The translations under genes were made by a program, and so were the position numbers. Below the pieces are notes generated by a model that worked only from the letters and a program-made list of their open reading frames with translations, had not been told where the DNA came from and searched no databases. From Vespula vulgaris (Eukaryota; Arthropoda; Insecta; Hymenoptera; Vespidae): a DNA stretch of 64,000 nucleotides. Where the stretch lies: positions 7,711,501 through 7,775,500 of the forward strand of contig NC_066591.1 in the NCBI RefSeq assembly GCF_905475345.1. The letters run 5' to 3'. Below, piece after piece: positions 41,648 through 55,830 of this stretch. Every line of letters begins with the position of its first letter. The stretch's first letter is position 1.

Positions 41648-43162
41648 ATAAAAGGAAAAGAAAAGCAACGCACGAGTAATAATAGTAAACCTAAGTTAAT
41701 AATAGAGTATTAAAACTAGTTTAAAGTTAAGGAAAGAAAAAAGAGAAAGAGATGGAAGGCGTTGAGCGAAGAGAAAATTTGATGGACAAGGCGCCAACTC
41801 GAAGGTTACGCTTGATCGATTATACGTCTCGCGTCGTTACTTGAGGAAATCGATGTCGCGTTACAATTGTTGCTGACAGTGACGTAGGTCACGTTGAAAT
41901 ATGTCATTCGTGATGATGATGGTGGTGGTGGTGGTGGTATCTCGCCATTCCACAACTATAGATCATCTCCTTACGTAGGAGACGAACTAGAATGCAAAGG
42001 ATGCTTACGAGGGAATGCAAGCATCCATAGTGACGATAATACTTGTTCATTCTCACGTTAGATATGGAAGATTGCCTTTAGGAATACTCGTCACCTCGTC
42101 TATTTTAAACTTTTTTCCTGTTAACTTGATATTTTTATAACTCGTTACAACTGGACACGTAGATAAGTTGATGAAAAGAGTAAAGAAAGAGAAAAAGAAG
42201 GAAAGAGGCAGAGAGAAAGAGAGAGAGGCTATTCGCAACGCAAAAAACGTATAAATATAATTAAAAACGGCGGCTTACAATTTTTGTGACTAACAGCTAG
42301 CTTTCTGCGACTAGACTTGGACACATATGTAAATTTATGAAAAGAGTAGAGAGAAAGAGAAAGAGAGACAAGAGATAGGGAGAGATACAAGTCGGTGACC
42401 GCAAAAATAGCGTATAAATATAACTAAAAACTATAGAAAATGATCATAGGTGGTGGTAATAGTTGTGTGACTGAAAGATAATGGTAATGGTGAGGAGCGT
42501 ATGTATAAAGGAAAAAGAGAGCAAAGGTCAAGAGTCAAAACGGAACGAACGAGCTCGTCCGGGACGACATTAAGAGAACGGTAATGGATCTTTAGCCAGT
42601 ACGTGTTTGTCCGTATTTCCGGCTTTTCGTGGTACATCGTAAGCGCGCAAGCACAAGCTTACCCTACCAGAATACTTTTAACACGATAGACCGCGAGTGA
42701 CTTGGCGAAATGGCAGCTTGACCGAGTTCGGCTCCTCTTTGAACAAGCCGGAACCACCAGCGGCTGTACCACCACCACTACCACCACTACCACCAGTGGC
42801 TACGCCACTACCAGCAGCGGCTACACCACCACTACCACCATCACCACCATTACACCATCACTGACATCTCCAACGTTAACCACTAGCAAGAACGGTCTGC
42901 CCTCTTCTCGTGGTGTACCTACTACTGGAAAGGAAAAAAAAGTTCTGTATCTTTGAGATCACAGGGTACAGCTTTACGAGCAAAGAAAAGAACGCCGCGA
43001 GCCGTTAAGAAGAAGAAAGAGAAAAAAAGGGAGAGAGAAGGAGAAAGAGAGAGAGAGAGAGAGAGAAGAAAATAGTACCCTCGTATAGAACCAGTTCACG
43101 ATGCGTTTCTTCAGCCTTCGTTTGCCATACTCTGTCTTTATCCATGTTGCTTTCCTGACGAT

Positions 43163-43198
<36 letters not shown>

Positions 43199-45245
43199 AT
43201 TCATTCATTCTCTTTCTTCTTACTCTCTACACACGTATACGTAGATCATACATGTCGTCCCTGAAACGACACTTGCTTTGACTCCTGCGCCATTTAAATC
43301 CTAGTATCATTAACCCTTTAGAGTCAGAGTGTCGTACACTCAGCCAAGCACGATACACATCGTCTATATACTTATGTACGTATATACATCAACGAAGATC
43401 ATACAACACACGTATAACACACTTAGTCACGTACATCGAAATCTTTACGAGATCAACCTACCGCATCTTCTCACCCTTTTCGTCGTTCCTTCTTATGTTT
43501 TAATCTCAGTGACTCGCGAAAAATATATATCCCTTCGTGCTTACCTTAACTTAACTTAACTTAGTTTACCATACCATAACAGACCATACCATACCATACC
43601 ATACCATACCATACCTTAGTTTAGCTTACCTTACCTTACCTTACTTTACCTTACCTTACCTTTCTCCAGTCCTTCGTAAAGCTCAGCAAATTGGAATTAA
43701 TCGTCGTCCAGCGAGCACGAAAGATCGATCCAAACCTTTTGTTGTTTGCTTGCTTGCTTACTTGCTTACTCAAGCGAGATACCTACGTTTCATTTAACAC
43801 ACGTGAGTTCACGTTGACGTCTCAATTTTGCGTGTACATGCTCTTTCCTCGTGATCTCTCGACGCGACTCGAATTTATTAATTAAGAATGATTTTCGATC
43901 GTATGTTTGGATAAAAGAAAGAAGGGAAAAAGGGAAAGTAAGTTGAAAGTGGAATATCTATCTATCAGTTAAGGTCACGTAACCGGCTCAACTAGAGATA
44001 TTAATGAAATTTGCTTGGAGACTATTCGCATAGTTTTTAATTAAAATTATGCAAATCCATGATTAATGATGCAAACCGTCGTCCGATTTCAGAAGCGATC
44101 GTTGAATATGTAATTGTGATGCCGAGGTAAACAGAGGAGAAGAAAGAGAGAGAGAGAGAGAGAGAGAGGAGTGGAAAAGGGGTGGTTCGTAAAAGTTTTT
44201 CATATCTATAGATTCCTTTTGGGATATGAACGTCACGAAAGTCTTCACGCTTAAAATTAAGAACGAAAGCTTTCGTGTTGTTATCGACGTAAAACCTCTT
44301 TAGATATTTTAGTTTTCACATTGGAAAAAATTTCTTTTAAATGATAGAAGAGAAAAGAGAAAGGAAGATGGAATTATTAGCGACACCGACGGTCGAGTAA
44401 AAGTGTCAATAAAACAAATACGTTCTATGTGAATGAAATTGCAATTGCAATAGTCACACTCGAATTGTCATTAACGTTCTCTCCTATCTTACGGGGGAAA
44501 TGTTTCTGCATAGGAGTAGAGCACAATAGCCATTACTCATTGTTTCTACGAATAATCGAACAAAAATGTGAATGGAAAAAAAGAGAGAAATTGAGAAATA
44601 AAGGAAAAGAGAGAGAGAGAGAGAGAGGGAGAGAGTGAGTCGTGCGTACAACCGAGTATACGAACGACTCGCCAATCTTCTGAAATTCATCGATCACGCG
44701 TTTTTTCAAACCGCACAGCGGAGAAATAATTGCGATATTCTTCAGCAAGCCAGAGCCATTGTTCGATTATTGAAAGCCTCGTCGTTCGACTCGAAACGCT
44801 TCGGAATCTATAGAGTATATACTCACCCTCAACTCGGATTGTCGTAAATAGACTGTCCGTCCTATGACAAAGAATAAAATTACAACTATACTCTTTTTAT
44901 TTTTTCTTTCTCCGTCTCTCACTTCTTTTCTTTTTTTCTTTTTCTTTTTTGCTTTGATTTTTTTTTTCAGAATATCATCGACGAGATATAACAAGTTGAA
45001 TCATAGGACGTTTTTTTTTTTATACTTTCAGATTTATCGATTATTTCTTTTCTTTTCTCTTTCTTCTTCTTTTTTTTTTTTATATTTTTCTATCTTCTTT
45101 ATTCATGGCTACGATCTAATAATCGATGCATAACTATCATGCATATATTTAACAATGGAATCGAATTGCGCTGCTGGATGATGAAAAACACGGAATAAAT
45201 ATTCGACCTGCAATTCCAACGTATGATATCTATGTATGTTAGATA

Positions 45246-45289
<44 letters not shown>

Positions 45290-45865
45290 AGGGGGCGTAC
45301 TAAACGGATGTATCCATTCCCGGTGGAATAAAGTACCCTGTATAATATCGCTTTGTTTCCGTTTACCTGTATTTCAATGGTAGTTTTGCAATGTTCGTTA
45401 GGAGATAAACGTATATCGTTCCATCCGAATGCATTGTCTTTGCGTGAAACGTTAAGTATAATCAGATTATATATTCTTTAGCTGGAAACGTGTTCGCATT
45501 TATAAAAAAAAAAAATTTGTAAAGAGCATAAGTAATCCTTTTTTTTTTTTTATTTATATGCTCTTTTCCGATTGATAATAAGATTCGTAACGATACATAT
45601 ATTGTAAATTCGTTCGTATTTCTCGAAGATCCTTTAAAAAGGATTTCGAGGAAAATCGAACAAAATCGAACATGCATAAGAATGGCTTCGATTATTCGAG
45701 TAATCCTTTAAACTGATTAATCAGATATACGTTGAAAAGACAGTAGGTAAAATGCGAGTGGTTTATTGTTCTATACTGCATTTAATTTAAAGTATCGATT
45801 GTATAATTCATGAGTTTTTCGGTTGAATGAATAAAACAGGAGGATTTTCAGAGAACAGTTTTTGG

Positions 45866-45902
<37 letters not shown>

Positions 45903-46732
45903 TCCGTCCTTTTCTCTATTGTCTCTCTTGTTAAAAGTTCTTGCATAATCTGAAAATTAATATTAATTAACATCCTATACTCCGATACGTATATCTTAAA
46001 ACTTTATGTGTATACGTACATTCATCTGAAATTTTCATAAAACAATAGCAATCAAAGATGTCAAGAACGACACGTTATTAATGGATTAACGACAGAAATA
46101 TAATTCCTTACTACTTTTAAACAGGAATTCTTTCTTTAGCAGAATGGATCGTGTTTGGAGTAAAATTGCAAGTACGAGTTTCACTAATTAAATTTGTTCG
46201 ACTTTGTGCCACGCTTCGGCATCCGGCGATATGGTAATTTCTGGGATTAATTCGATCTATCCAACGGTAGGTAATATTAAACTACAAATCCAACCGGAAG
46301 TCGAGTAGGCAAAGACGATAAAACGGAAAGATTTAACGAGTTTTAATATTTCAAAGATACAACGGATGAAAAAATATCGGAGAAAGTTTGAACTTTTCTT
46401 TAAATACATGATTCTACTATGCGCTTAAGTTGATCATTCGATTAGTTGAAATTTGATATATGTGAATTTTCAGATATTTCATACACGTATATGTATGCTA
46501 TATACCTATGTAAGTTCATACAGTAAGGTCATTGAACTGTCCTAAAACAATTCGAGGATTAAATAGGAATCGATCGATTGGGAGAATAACAAAAGCCAAA
46601 TAGCAGGGCGCATAATGGCGAGTAGCTTGCATATCGGCTTACGTCGGAGCATAATCGCTGTTCTATCGTTTGTATGTACGTATGTATGTATGTATGTATG
46701 AATATATGTATATATAAATGTATGAATGTATG

Positions 46733-46764
<32 letters not shown>

Positions 46765-47556
46765 GTACACACGTCGGCACAGAGAAAGGAGATGTCATCT
46801 CCCTCGTTAGCTTCATTATCCTTATTATCCACGTGCGAGCTATACAATTCCTTTCGTCGTAGCACCGTTACTTCGTTCATGTCATAATTTGCATTTTCTC
46901 TGTCTCTGTCTCTCTCTCTTTCTCTCTCTGTCTCTCTCTCTCCTCTCTCTCTCTATCTATCTCTATCTATCTACATCTATCTTTCTGACATACAATCCTT
47001 CCCTTTTAATATTATTAATTTCACAAAAAAGTTTTGTATGATACAACGTTTTGTATGAAGAAATAAGAGTTCTCATAAAATCTGCCTTACTTCTCTTTAT
47101 CTCTTTTTATATCTCTAGATTTTTACTATATTAGAAATAGATTTCTTAGTATATATATATATATACTTTCTTTACTCTAAGTCTAGTTTTTTTCTACGAA
47201 ACTAACGCATTTTTATAATATTCCGGAAAAATCTCAGATAACGTACGCAAGAGAACGCTTGCACCCGACACTCGGCAAACTCGTTCGAGAATTTTCAAAG
47301 GAAGTCATAACAGCCGAGTGAGAGCGAGCGAACGAGTACGAGAGATCCATGTACGCGTAAACTGGAAGGATCCTTGCCAATACTTCTTCGAAAATCCTTA
47401 TTTCTCCTGTAGGGTGCACTTTAGCGGAACGTACGAACGATGTCGCTTGATAAATTTACACGAAAGTTTCCCAGACGAAATAAGATATAAAAATAAATAT
47501 ACGTATATGTATATGCTATATATATATATATAAAACAGGTAGATAGATAGATAAAT

Positions 47557-47590
<34 letters not shown>

Positions 47591-47915
47591 CGAGAATCTT
47601 GATACGAAAGTAATATAACATTAAGATCTCGATTCGATTTAGGCGTGGCAGGTTTGAAAACCGTTAATGCTTGTACCAAGCTTCTACTTATAGCCTAATG
47701 AAACGAGAATGGTAATTATAACGGTAAGACGATGCTACTAACGCCAGTTTACACCCGCTTCTTCTTAAGAAAAAGACAGAATGAGAAAAAAGAGAAAGAG
47801 GAAGACAGAGAAAAAGAGAGAGAAACAGAGAGACAGAGACAGAGAGCTTGGTTCACGCGAGTGGATAATTAATTTCATTGCCGAGGTCGAAGTTATTTTT
47901 GCTTCGCTGTTCTCT

Positions 47916-47971
<56 letters not shown>

Positions 47972-48152
47972 CCTCTTTATTTCTTTCTTCATGCTACTTG
48001 TCGCAACAAAACTGACGTTGATTTCCTCGTATAATTAAACTGAACGCCGTCCGAGCTCCTATTCATTACGGGTGTTACTTTTACATTAAATAGACGACTT
48101 CGCTCTACGCGAGAATCGAGAGCAAACGCCTGCGGAAACGCATAGACTGAGT

Positions 48153-48200
<48 letters not shown>

Positions 48201-48233
48201 TCTGTCTCTGTCTCTCTGCTTCTCTCTCATTTC

Positions 48234-48265
<32 letters not shown>

Positions 48266-49341
48266 GTTTCTCTCTCTCATTTCCTCTCTCTTTCATTCGT
48301 TCCCTCTCCTTCTCTGTCTGTCTCTCTCTCTCTCTCTCCTCTCTCTTTCATAGTGTTAGCAATGTTCCCTTTTGATTAAATCAAACGATCTCGAAAACGC
48401 GTAGGTATCGCATTGTGCGTTGAGAATTAGATCCGCTCGAACGCTCCTTCATAGTCCTTTACGGAACAAACACCATTCTGCTTTGTTTCGATAAATATAA
48501 GTAGAATAATATAATGAATTATGCTATGTGACTAATTTAAATGTGATCGATTGTAAATTTATAGAATACAAAGTATCCCAGTGTGAGTACAATTTATGAA
48601 ATTGTCACGGTCGAATAATCCTTGTAAAAATAGTTGTAAGTACGCTGCACTATGTCATATTGAAATAACCATTAACATATGTGCATCTGCTGCAAGGACG
48701 TAGTGAAAATATAAAAGAAAATTGACTCCAACGGATACCAACATTCTCGATCTTTCGAGTATAACATTAAAAAACAAAGAAAGAGAAAAACAAGAAAAAA
48801 ATAAACGCGAACGTGGAACCGGTTTGATCGGTCTGGGTATTCACGCTTAAGTAACTCTTGTAGCTGCCAACCGTGAGTTCGTTGAATCCTTCGTTGCGTC
48901 CTCCATCTGTGCTGAGATGATTCTTCGAAAAAAGAAACCAAAAGATTATACGGAAAGAAAACCGGAAAAACTTGCTCATCTTTGGCGAGATCATAAATCT
49001 CAAGAAAAATTTGCACGGCTTCTACGTGAACGAGCTTCGGACGAGAGACGAACTCCGATCTACGATTACCAAGCTCCAATCTTCTTCGACAAGCTTTCAA
49101 TGCTCTATAAAAACGATTCTTATCTTTATGTTTCCTTTATCTTTTTTATTTTCATTTTTTTTATTTTTAAACTCGCTTTATAACGCGACGATAAAACGTT
49201 GAAAACACAGGCAGATATAATTATGAGCGTATCTCTTGAAAAATGTTATTCTATCTGTTCGCGATATAATTATTTGTTAGTTTTTCGTTCGCAGATTAGT
49301 GTCTGCTAAATATAAGTTACAGATAACCACATAAATTTTTC

Positions 49342-49393
<52 letters not shown>

Positions 49394-49892
49394 ATATTTT
49401 CTTGTAGATTCGAGCAAAAATTGGGTTACCGAGGGTCGTTTCTATTTTACGAGATCGTATATACGAAAAGATAATTTGTTTATATCTTACGACTTTGTTA
49501 TATTACTTTTATCATTTCCCAGTATGATCTAATTCCATAGATCTTTGTTCTAATACGATAAATTTACTTTCCATCTCTATTTCTCATACATCGATGCTCT
49601 CGATGCACTCCATGGACATTTAACGCATCAACCATGCGTAAATATCGCGAACGAGATTCACTCTATTCAGTGAATAACACGGCATTGGTGAGTATGGCTA
49701 ATAATTCGCGTTCACCGAGCTCAGTGCCCGATGTTCAGACCTCACCGTGGACAAACAGATTTGCAGGTAATAATTTCCCGTGGGGTGGCATGCGTAACTC
49801 TTACGCCGTGTGCACACTGTCTCCACGGTAAACGGACAATAGCATGGAAAGTGGAGTTATATGATACGTCGGAAGAGAGATGCGACGTGTAT

Positions 49893-49935
<43 letters not shown>

Positions 49936-50605
49936 GACAAAGAGAGAGTGAAAAGATGAAGATAGAAAGGAAGCAAGAGAAGGCAAACAGAGGGTAAACG
50001 TTTTGCATCCTTGTTTAATTACTACTTACCACTTTGCCTGGAAAGCAGACCAGATGGAAATAGAGAAAGATAGAGATATAGTTAGAGAGAAAGAGAGAGA
50101 GAGAAGATCGAAGAAACCAGAGGAGACACTAGAATCACGTGGAATACGCTTGAGAAGAGAAGGGAAGAGGATCCTGTTAAGCTGAAAGGCATTTCGAAGG
50201 AGGAAACCCCTCGAAATTCCTATCAGAATTGGAACCAAGCGTATCCTAATGAATGCCGATGAGCTCGTAGATAACGACGAGTATACTATGATCATGAAAT
50301 GTACATATAGTACATCGAACATGATCGAAATACGATTGTAATGAATTTCACTGATTAAAGAAGGAAAAAGTTTTGGTGATATTCTTTCTTCGTTAAGAAT
50401 TTTCTTTTTGCCTTCTAATTTGCATTTTTCTTTTCCTATCATTTAATGAATTTCACCAAGTCATTTTCCAGAAGATATGTTTCTGGCGTGTAATAGGATT
50501 ACAGGTTGAGCCGCCACGTGTTTCGCGGACGGTGAAGTTGGTAATTCTATCAGGATTGTGGTCCCTCTCTTCCTCCCTCTCTCCTTCTCACTCTCTCTCT
50601 CTCTC

Positions 50606-50644
<39 letters not shown>

Positions 50645-53531
50645 CTCTCCCTTTCTTTTTCTTCTCTTGTACTTCTCTGTGTTAGTGCAGGTTCTCTAAT
50701 TAATGCCGATAAGGACGATAAGGTCGGTTGATGCAGCAGCGCGGAAAGCTTAGATGGAGCATGTTTGCCGTCGAGAAACTGTAAAAAAAACAGCGTCCAC
50801 GAAAAAAGAAGATAGAGGGAAAGAAAAAGAAAGAGAGAGAGAGAGAAAGAATGTTATACGAATAAAGAGTTTCAAGAAGGTTTTAAATGTGGGTACGGGA
50901 AAAAAAATTGATAAAAACATCGAGAAAAAGAGAGAGAGAGGAAGGGAAAAAGAAATTTCATTTATTTAGAATGTTATAATAAAGTTACTATATTTTAAGT
51001 ATGCATCGCTATAGTTCGAACATGGTTGTTATAATAGAAAGAAAAAATTGTCTGAGCTTTGTCAGATCATGCCAAAAAAGTCACTATTATTTTTCGATTG
51101 ATCATCGTATAAAATTGCATCCTGTATTTTCGTAGGTTTTTAAGTTGATGGAAAATTTACTTCGGTTTAAGCTTTTCGATCGATTGATAGCAGGACGGTA
51201 GATGGGACGATGTTGCGTCGTAAAAATAGCAAGAATTTACGTGCACCGTAGTAGCGAATAAATTTTCACGAAGAAACTTACCGTTGTTCGGTGTTACCTT
51301 TTATTCCGTTTTGAAAAATAGCTGAATGATAAAGCGTAAGTAATAAATTTTTCGCAGTTTTAAATTCGAACGAACGAAATCGAAGAGAACTGTAAATACC
51401 TACCTAATAGAAAATACTTTTCCCAGTGATTTTTAACTTTTTATTCTTTCCATAGACATCGACGAAAAATTGGAATGAGAATAGAACAAAAAAAAAAGGA
51501 GAAATTAGTGGGGAAAATCAGCATAGCTTTTCCAACTTAGGAACTCGCGAAAGGTCGGTAAAACCTTGTCGTCGTCCTCGTCGTCGTTGTTGTCGTCGTC
51601 GTCTTCGTCAGTTAATTAGATTCGTACTCATGGCGTAACAATGACGACATTAAATGCCGCTAAACCACAAACTCGCGAAACTATACCATCGGTACTGAAC
51701 CGTAGAGTTTCTTGCGTAGAATCCTTAATTAGAGCGGTGAAGATCTATTTCCGTAACCTTTTCGGCAGTGGAATCTAACCGGTAGAAAAGGAAGCTTGTG
51801 GCGTAAGTAGAAGCTCGTTCATTAAAGCTACGACTCAGAAGAAAAAGCCGTTCGATAATCAGTTTTCGTTAGTGGCAGACATCTACCCCTCCGCTTTTCG
51901 TTTTTCCTGTTTTTCCCCTTGCGCTTAAGTCCCAAGGCTTCTCGAGATTTATCTTGGGATAGTAATCAGAGTTACCAGTACGTTTAATGCTTTTCTCTTT
52001 CTTCTTTTTCTTCTTATTCTTTTTATTCTTCTTATTCCTTTTTTTTTCTTCTTCTTTTTCTTCATTTTCTTTTTCTTTCTCCTCCTTCACATCGACGAAC
52101 CTTTATGGATGGCATTGCTCTTGTCTAAAACTAGTTTAACATAAAAAATGTCTAGCTGTCAACGAGAAATCGTTTCTAATTACGAGTGACACAATCGAAG
52201 ATCGAAATATAGAAACTATCGCGACTTTATATAGACTTATAAATAATTGAATCTATCTGCTCTGGTACAACTATAGATTGTTTCTATAGTTGTGAATTAA
52301 TAAGAAAGAAATTGGTTAATTTTAACTTCTAATTCGATGATCCTATATATGTATATATATATATACATATATATTGAATAAATAAAAATTCTCTCTTTAG
52401 AGTCATCAATTACGTCGAAGAATATAAAGACGGAATTTTAAATCTCCTGACCTAAATATACAGAATGCATTCATGTCAAACGAACGCTTTTGTCTCCTTT
52501 AACGAAATAATTTCAGAGTGACGTATCTCGTCAGAATTTTCTCCCGTCTTTCTGTTAATAACTTTGTCTGTAACGAAAAGCAAGACAAGAAAAAAGAAAA
52601 GAAAAAAGGAAAGAGAAAAGAGAGAAAAAAGAGAAAAAGAAGAAAAAAATGAAATGGAGGAAACATAACGATATCGACATCGTAACGAGAGAGTACAAGT
52701 ACCATCGTAAGTGACTTATATAACAGTACGCGAATTTCTGCTCTGTGTCGCCTGCACTTACGGTTTGTGCGAAGCTTATATCGATAACAGACTCTCGTAG
52801 AAGTCTCGCTCGAGACTTGTAATTAGACTCGATAAGACGGATTTCCGTAGAATAGTTATACGTACGCGTGTTTGTATATAAGATAAAAGTTGAGAAGAAA
52901 GCAATTTTCTCTCTCTCTCTCTCTCTTTTACTTCTTGCAAAAACTAAAACAGATTATAGTATTATCAAAAGGAATTATCAAAGTAAAATAGGTATAATAT
53001 TATACACAAACTTCCATCGATATACTGGACCAAGAAAAGAAGTAAGAGTCCGAAGTCTCTCTTTCTCATTTTACCTCATACTTTTTTCTCCCATCTCTTT
53101 CTATCTTTCCCATGGAAAGAATACTTTAAAGTTGCGCTATCCTATCGGTCTAGAATCATAACGAGAAGAGAAGATTTTCAATCGTTAACAGCCTTCTCTA
53201 CTCCGTTAAGGCGGCTACCGAAGGTGAATTAATTTTAAACAAGATTCGAAAGTTTGGAGAGAAAGCTTCTCGATGAAACTCGAGGCCTCCGAGCTCTTCC
53301 AAAGGCTGTCAAGAAGAAGAGGTGCTTGGAAAACGCTCCAGGCCGGATAAACGTTAACGGTACTAACGGTACAGACCGATCGATCGATACTACCCTCTGT
53401 ATCCTCATCTCCGTCATTCCAAGTCCTCTCCTTCTTCTGGTTTCAACATTTTCTCTACAAGATCGCAAATACGTTTCGATAATGTTATACGCCTGTTACA
53501 GCTTTTGAAGTCCGTCTTTTACATTATAAGC

Positions 53532-53590
<59 letters not shown>

Positions 53591-54552
53591 AAGGTGATCG
53601 GTTCTGTAATCGACACTAACCCCTTATCGATCGGATATTTATCTTTGGAAAATCTTTGATGCAGATCACGTGGATCGACGGGCGAGGCAACGTGCAACAT
53701 AGAGGTATAGAAACCACCAAGGAACTCTTCGATGGTGGCCCTTTGTACACGGTGAAGTCGGTTCTGAAAGTGATGCCACGTAAGGAGCACGACAATACCA
53801 CCTTCACGTGCCAAAGTCAAAACGCGGCTGATCGGACGCCGCAAAGTGCCAAGTTACGTGTCGAGGTAAGTCGAAAATTTCTATGGTAGAAATTTAGTTG
53901 TGATAAAGAGATTTTTTATTTTACACCGAGAAGAACTGCTTGTAAGGTTAAAATCCAAACGGAAAAGGGAAAAGCACTGCTCGGCTTTTCGTACGCTTGC
54001 TTCAGGGCAAAGTTAACACGACCTTCTTGTTGAATGCAAGCCGGCCAGCATTAACGAGGCGAAGAATAATTAACGTCGTTTCTTGAGAAGTGGTCCGCGT
54101 TATAATCGTCTACTGCCGGCGGCGTAACTTTTTACCTTTTGACTACGTATTTCGTTCCTTCTTTTACATTTCCTTTCGTTACCATTTTATGTCTCCTCTT
54201 CTTTCTTTCTCTCTCTTTTTTTTTCTTTCCCTTTTCTTGAACAATGGATTGATTACGAATACGAACCTTAACTTCCTTCTTGTAATATTGTTTATTCGAG
54301 ATATTACATAATCTTCCAACGATCATCACATTTCAATTATGATTAACTCATGGTACTCATTATCAAATTCGATTAAATATTATTGAAAAATATTTCATTA
54401 ATTTGATTTCTTAACAAGAAAAATCAGTTTAATCGTGATGTTATAAGGGTATTGAAAGATGTATGTATATTATTGAGAAAAATCTTTTTGCTTGTTGTTT
54501 TACACAAATATGAAATATCGTTGTAAGCAGAAAAGAGAGACAGAAAGAAAAA

Positions 54553-54587
<35 letters not shown>

Positions 54588-54783
54588 GTCGAAAGAATGA
54601 GTACTGTCGCGAGCCCCAAGGAAATACTCTTTTCTCGGTAGAGCGAAATTACTTTCTTCCGTGTGTCGTCGTCAAAATTTATGTACGATAAAATCGTAAG
54701 GGAGAACTTTTGAAAATTTTCTACGTAGCCTAGAAGGTCTTGTTCCGTGTAAAAAGAAAGGCTTTCCTTCTTTCTTTCTATTT

Positions 54784-54814
<31 letters not shown>

Positions 54815-55149
54815 CTCTTTCTTTCTCTTTTTCTTGCGAAACAAATCTCTCGTAAAGTTTCTGATCCTAGAGATAGTACCACAATTCGTATCACTTTTCC
54901 ATAGGTAGATATATGTACATAAGTACGATACTTGCCAGTTAAAAGTTTTCTCGAATATTCGTATCGAAAGGCGATACCTGTGAAACAAGATCGTTCGAGC
55001 CTGACCTATTGTTTACGATCTACTTTAAACCGAATATGTTACATTCGCCTTTAACCTTAAGTGAAACTCTTCGATAAACTCGAAATTCAACTATATATAT
55101 ATACATCTACATAATATATACACGCATACACACACACACATATATAAAA

Positions 55150-55205
<56 letters not shown>

Positions 55206-55646
55206 TAGATAGATTTTATTGAATCGATCGTTCGACTCAATAAAAAGGAAATTAACTCTTTTCATGAAATAAAAATAAATATTTTATTCGCAACAGTTAT
55301 ACGAAACGATAAAATAAAATCACCACCTTCCGATTGCCTCCAATTTGCATTGAGAGATAAAAGAACATTCAAAATGTTCAATCTCCCTCTTTCTCTCTCT
55401 CTCTTTCTTTTTCTCTCTTTCTCTTTTCTTTTTTTCTTTTTTTTCTTTTTCTTTTTCTTTTCTTTCTCTAGAAAGAGAACTCGATTTCGAGTAAAACGAG
55501 TCGAAAGTCACGAGTCCCATCTCGCGAAATCCCTTAATAAAATTCTTTTCACAAGTTCTACGTTGAATTGAACTCGGTGTCACAACTCAAGCACAGCAAA
55601 CTAAAGCTGACTAAAGTAAATACATTTTTTAAAATGAAGTAGAAAT

Positions 55647-55689
<43 letters not shown>

Positions 55690-55788
55690 CCATATATAGA
55701 TGCTACAAAATTTCACAGTTAATTGAAAGTAGCAAAAGGTGCAAAATTAAGAGATAACGAAAAAATATAGAAACGAAAAGAAAACAAA

Positions 55789-55830
<42 letters not shown>

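Larger units (their letters stand above)
41506..53664 (+). other. kirre: kirre intron 2 (about 12.2 kb)
   Basis: Phase 0 intron bounded by GTAAGA and a GATGCAG acceptor. No gene is supported. It contains a near-tandem duplication (42149-42268 and 42314-42430), an ACC-rich block (42760-42870), a pentanucleotide array (43541-43660), CT/GA and TA microsatellites, a TCG island (51567-51609) and a perfect 11-bp hairpin (52267-52293). An open, non-repetitive stretch at about 48820-49130 is open on both strands but is not recognisable. Confidence 0.85.

Noticed and set aside
42702..42956. Thr-rich open frame starting MAKWQLDRV
   Set aside because: Most of it is an ACC triplet repeat within intron 2, without convincing splice sites or conserved motif.
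43541..43660. Interstitial telomeric repeat
   Set aside because: The units are TTACC/ATACC/TTAAC, not TTAGG/CCTAA; only isolated TTAGT and TTAGC units approach the telomere motif.
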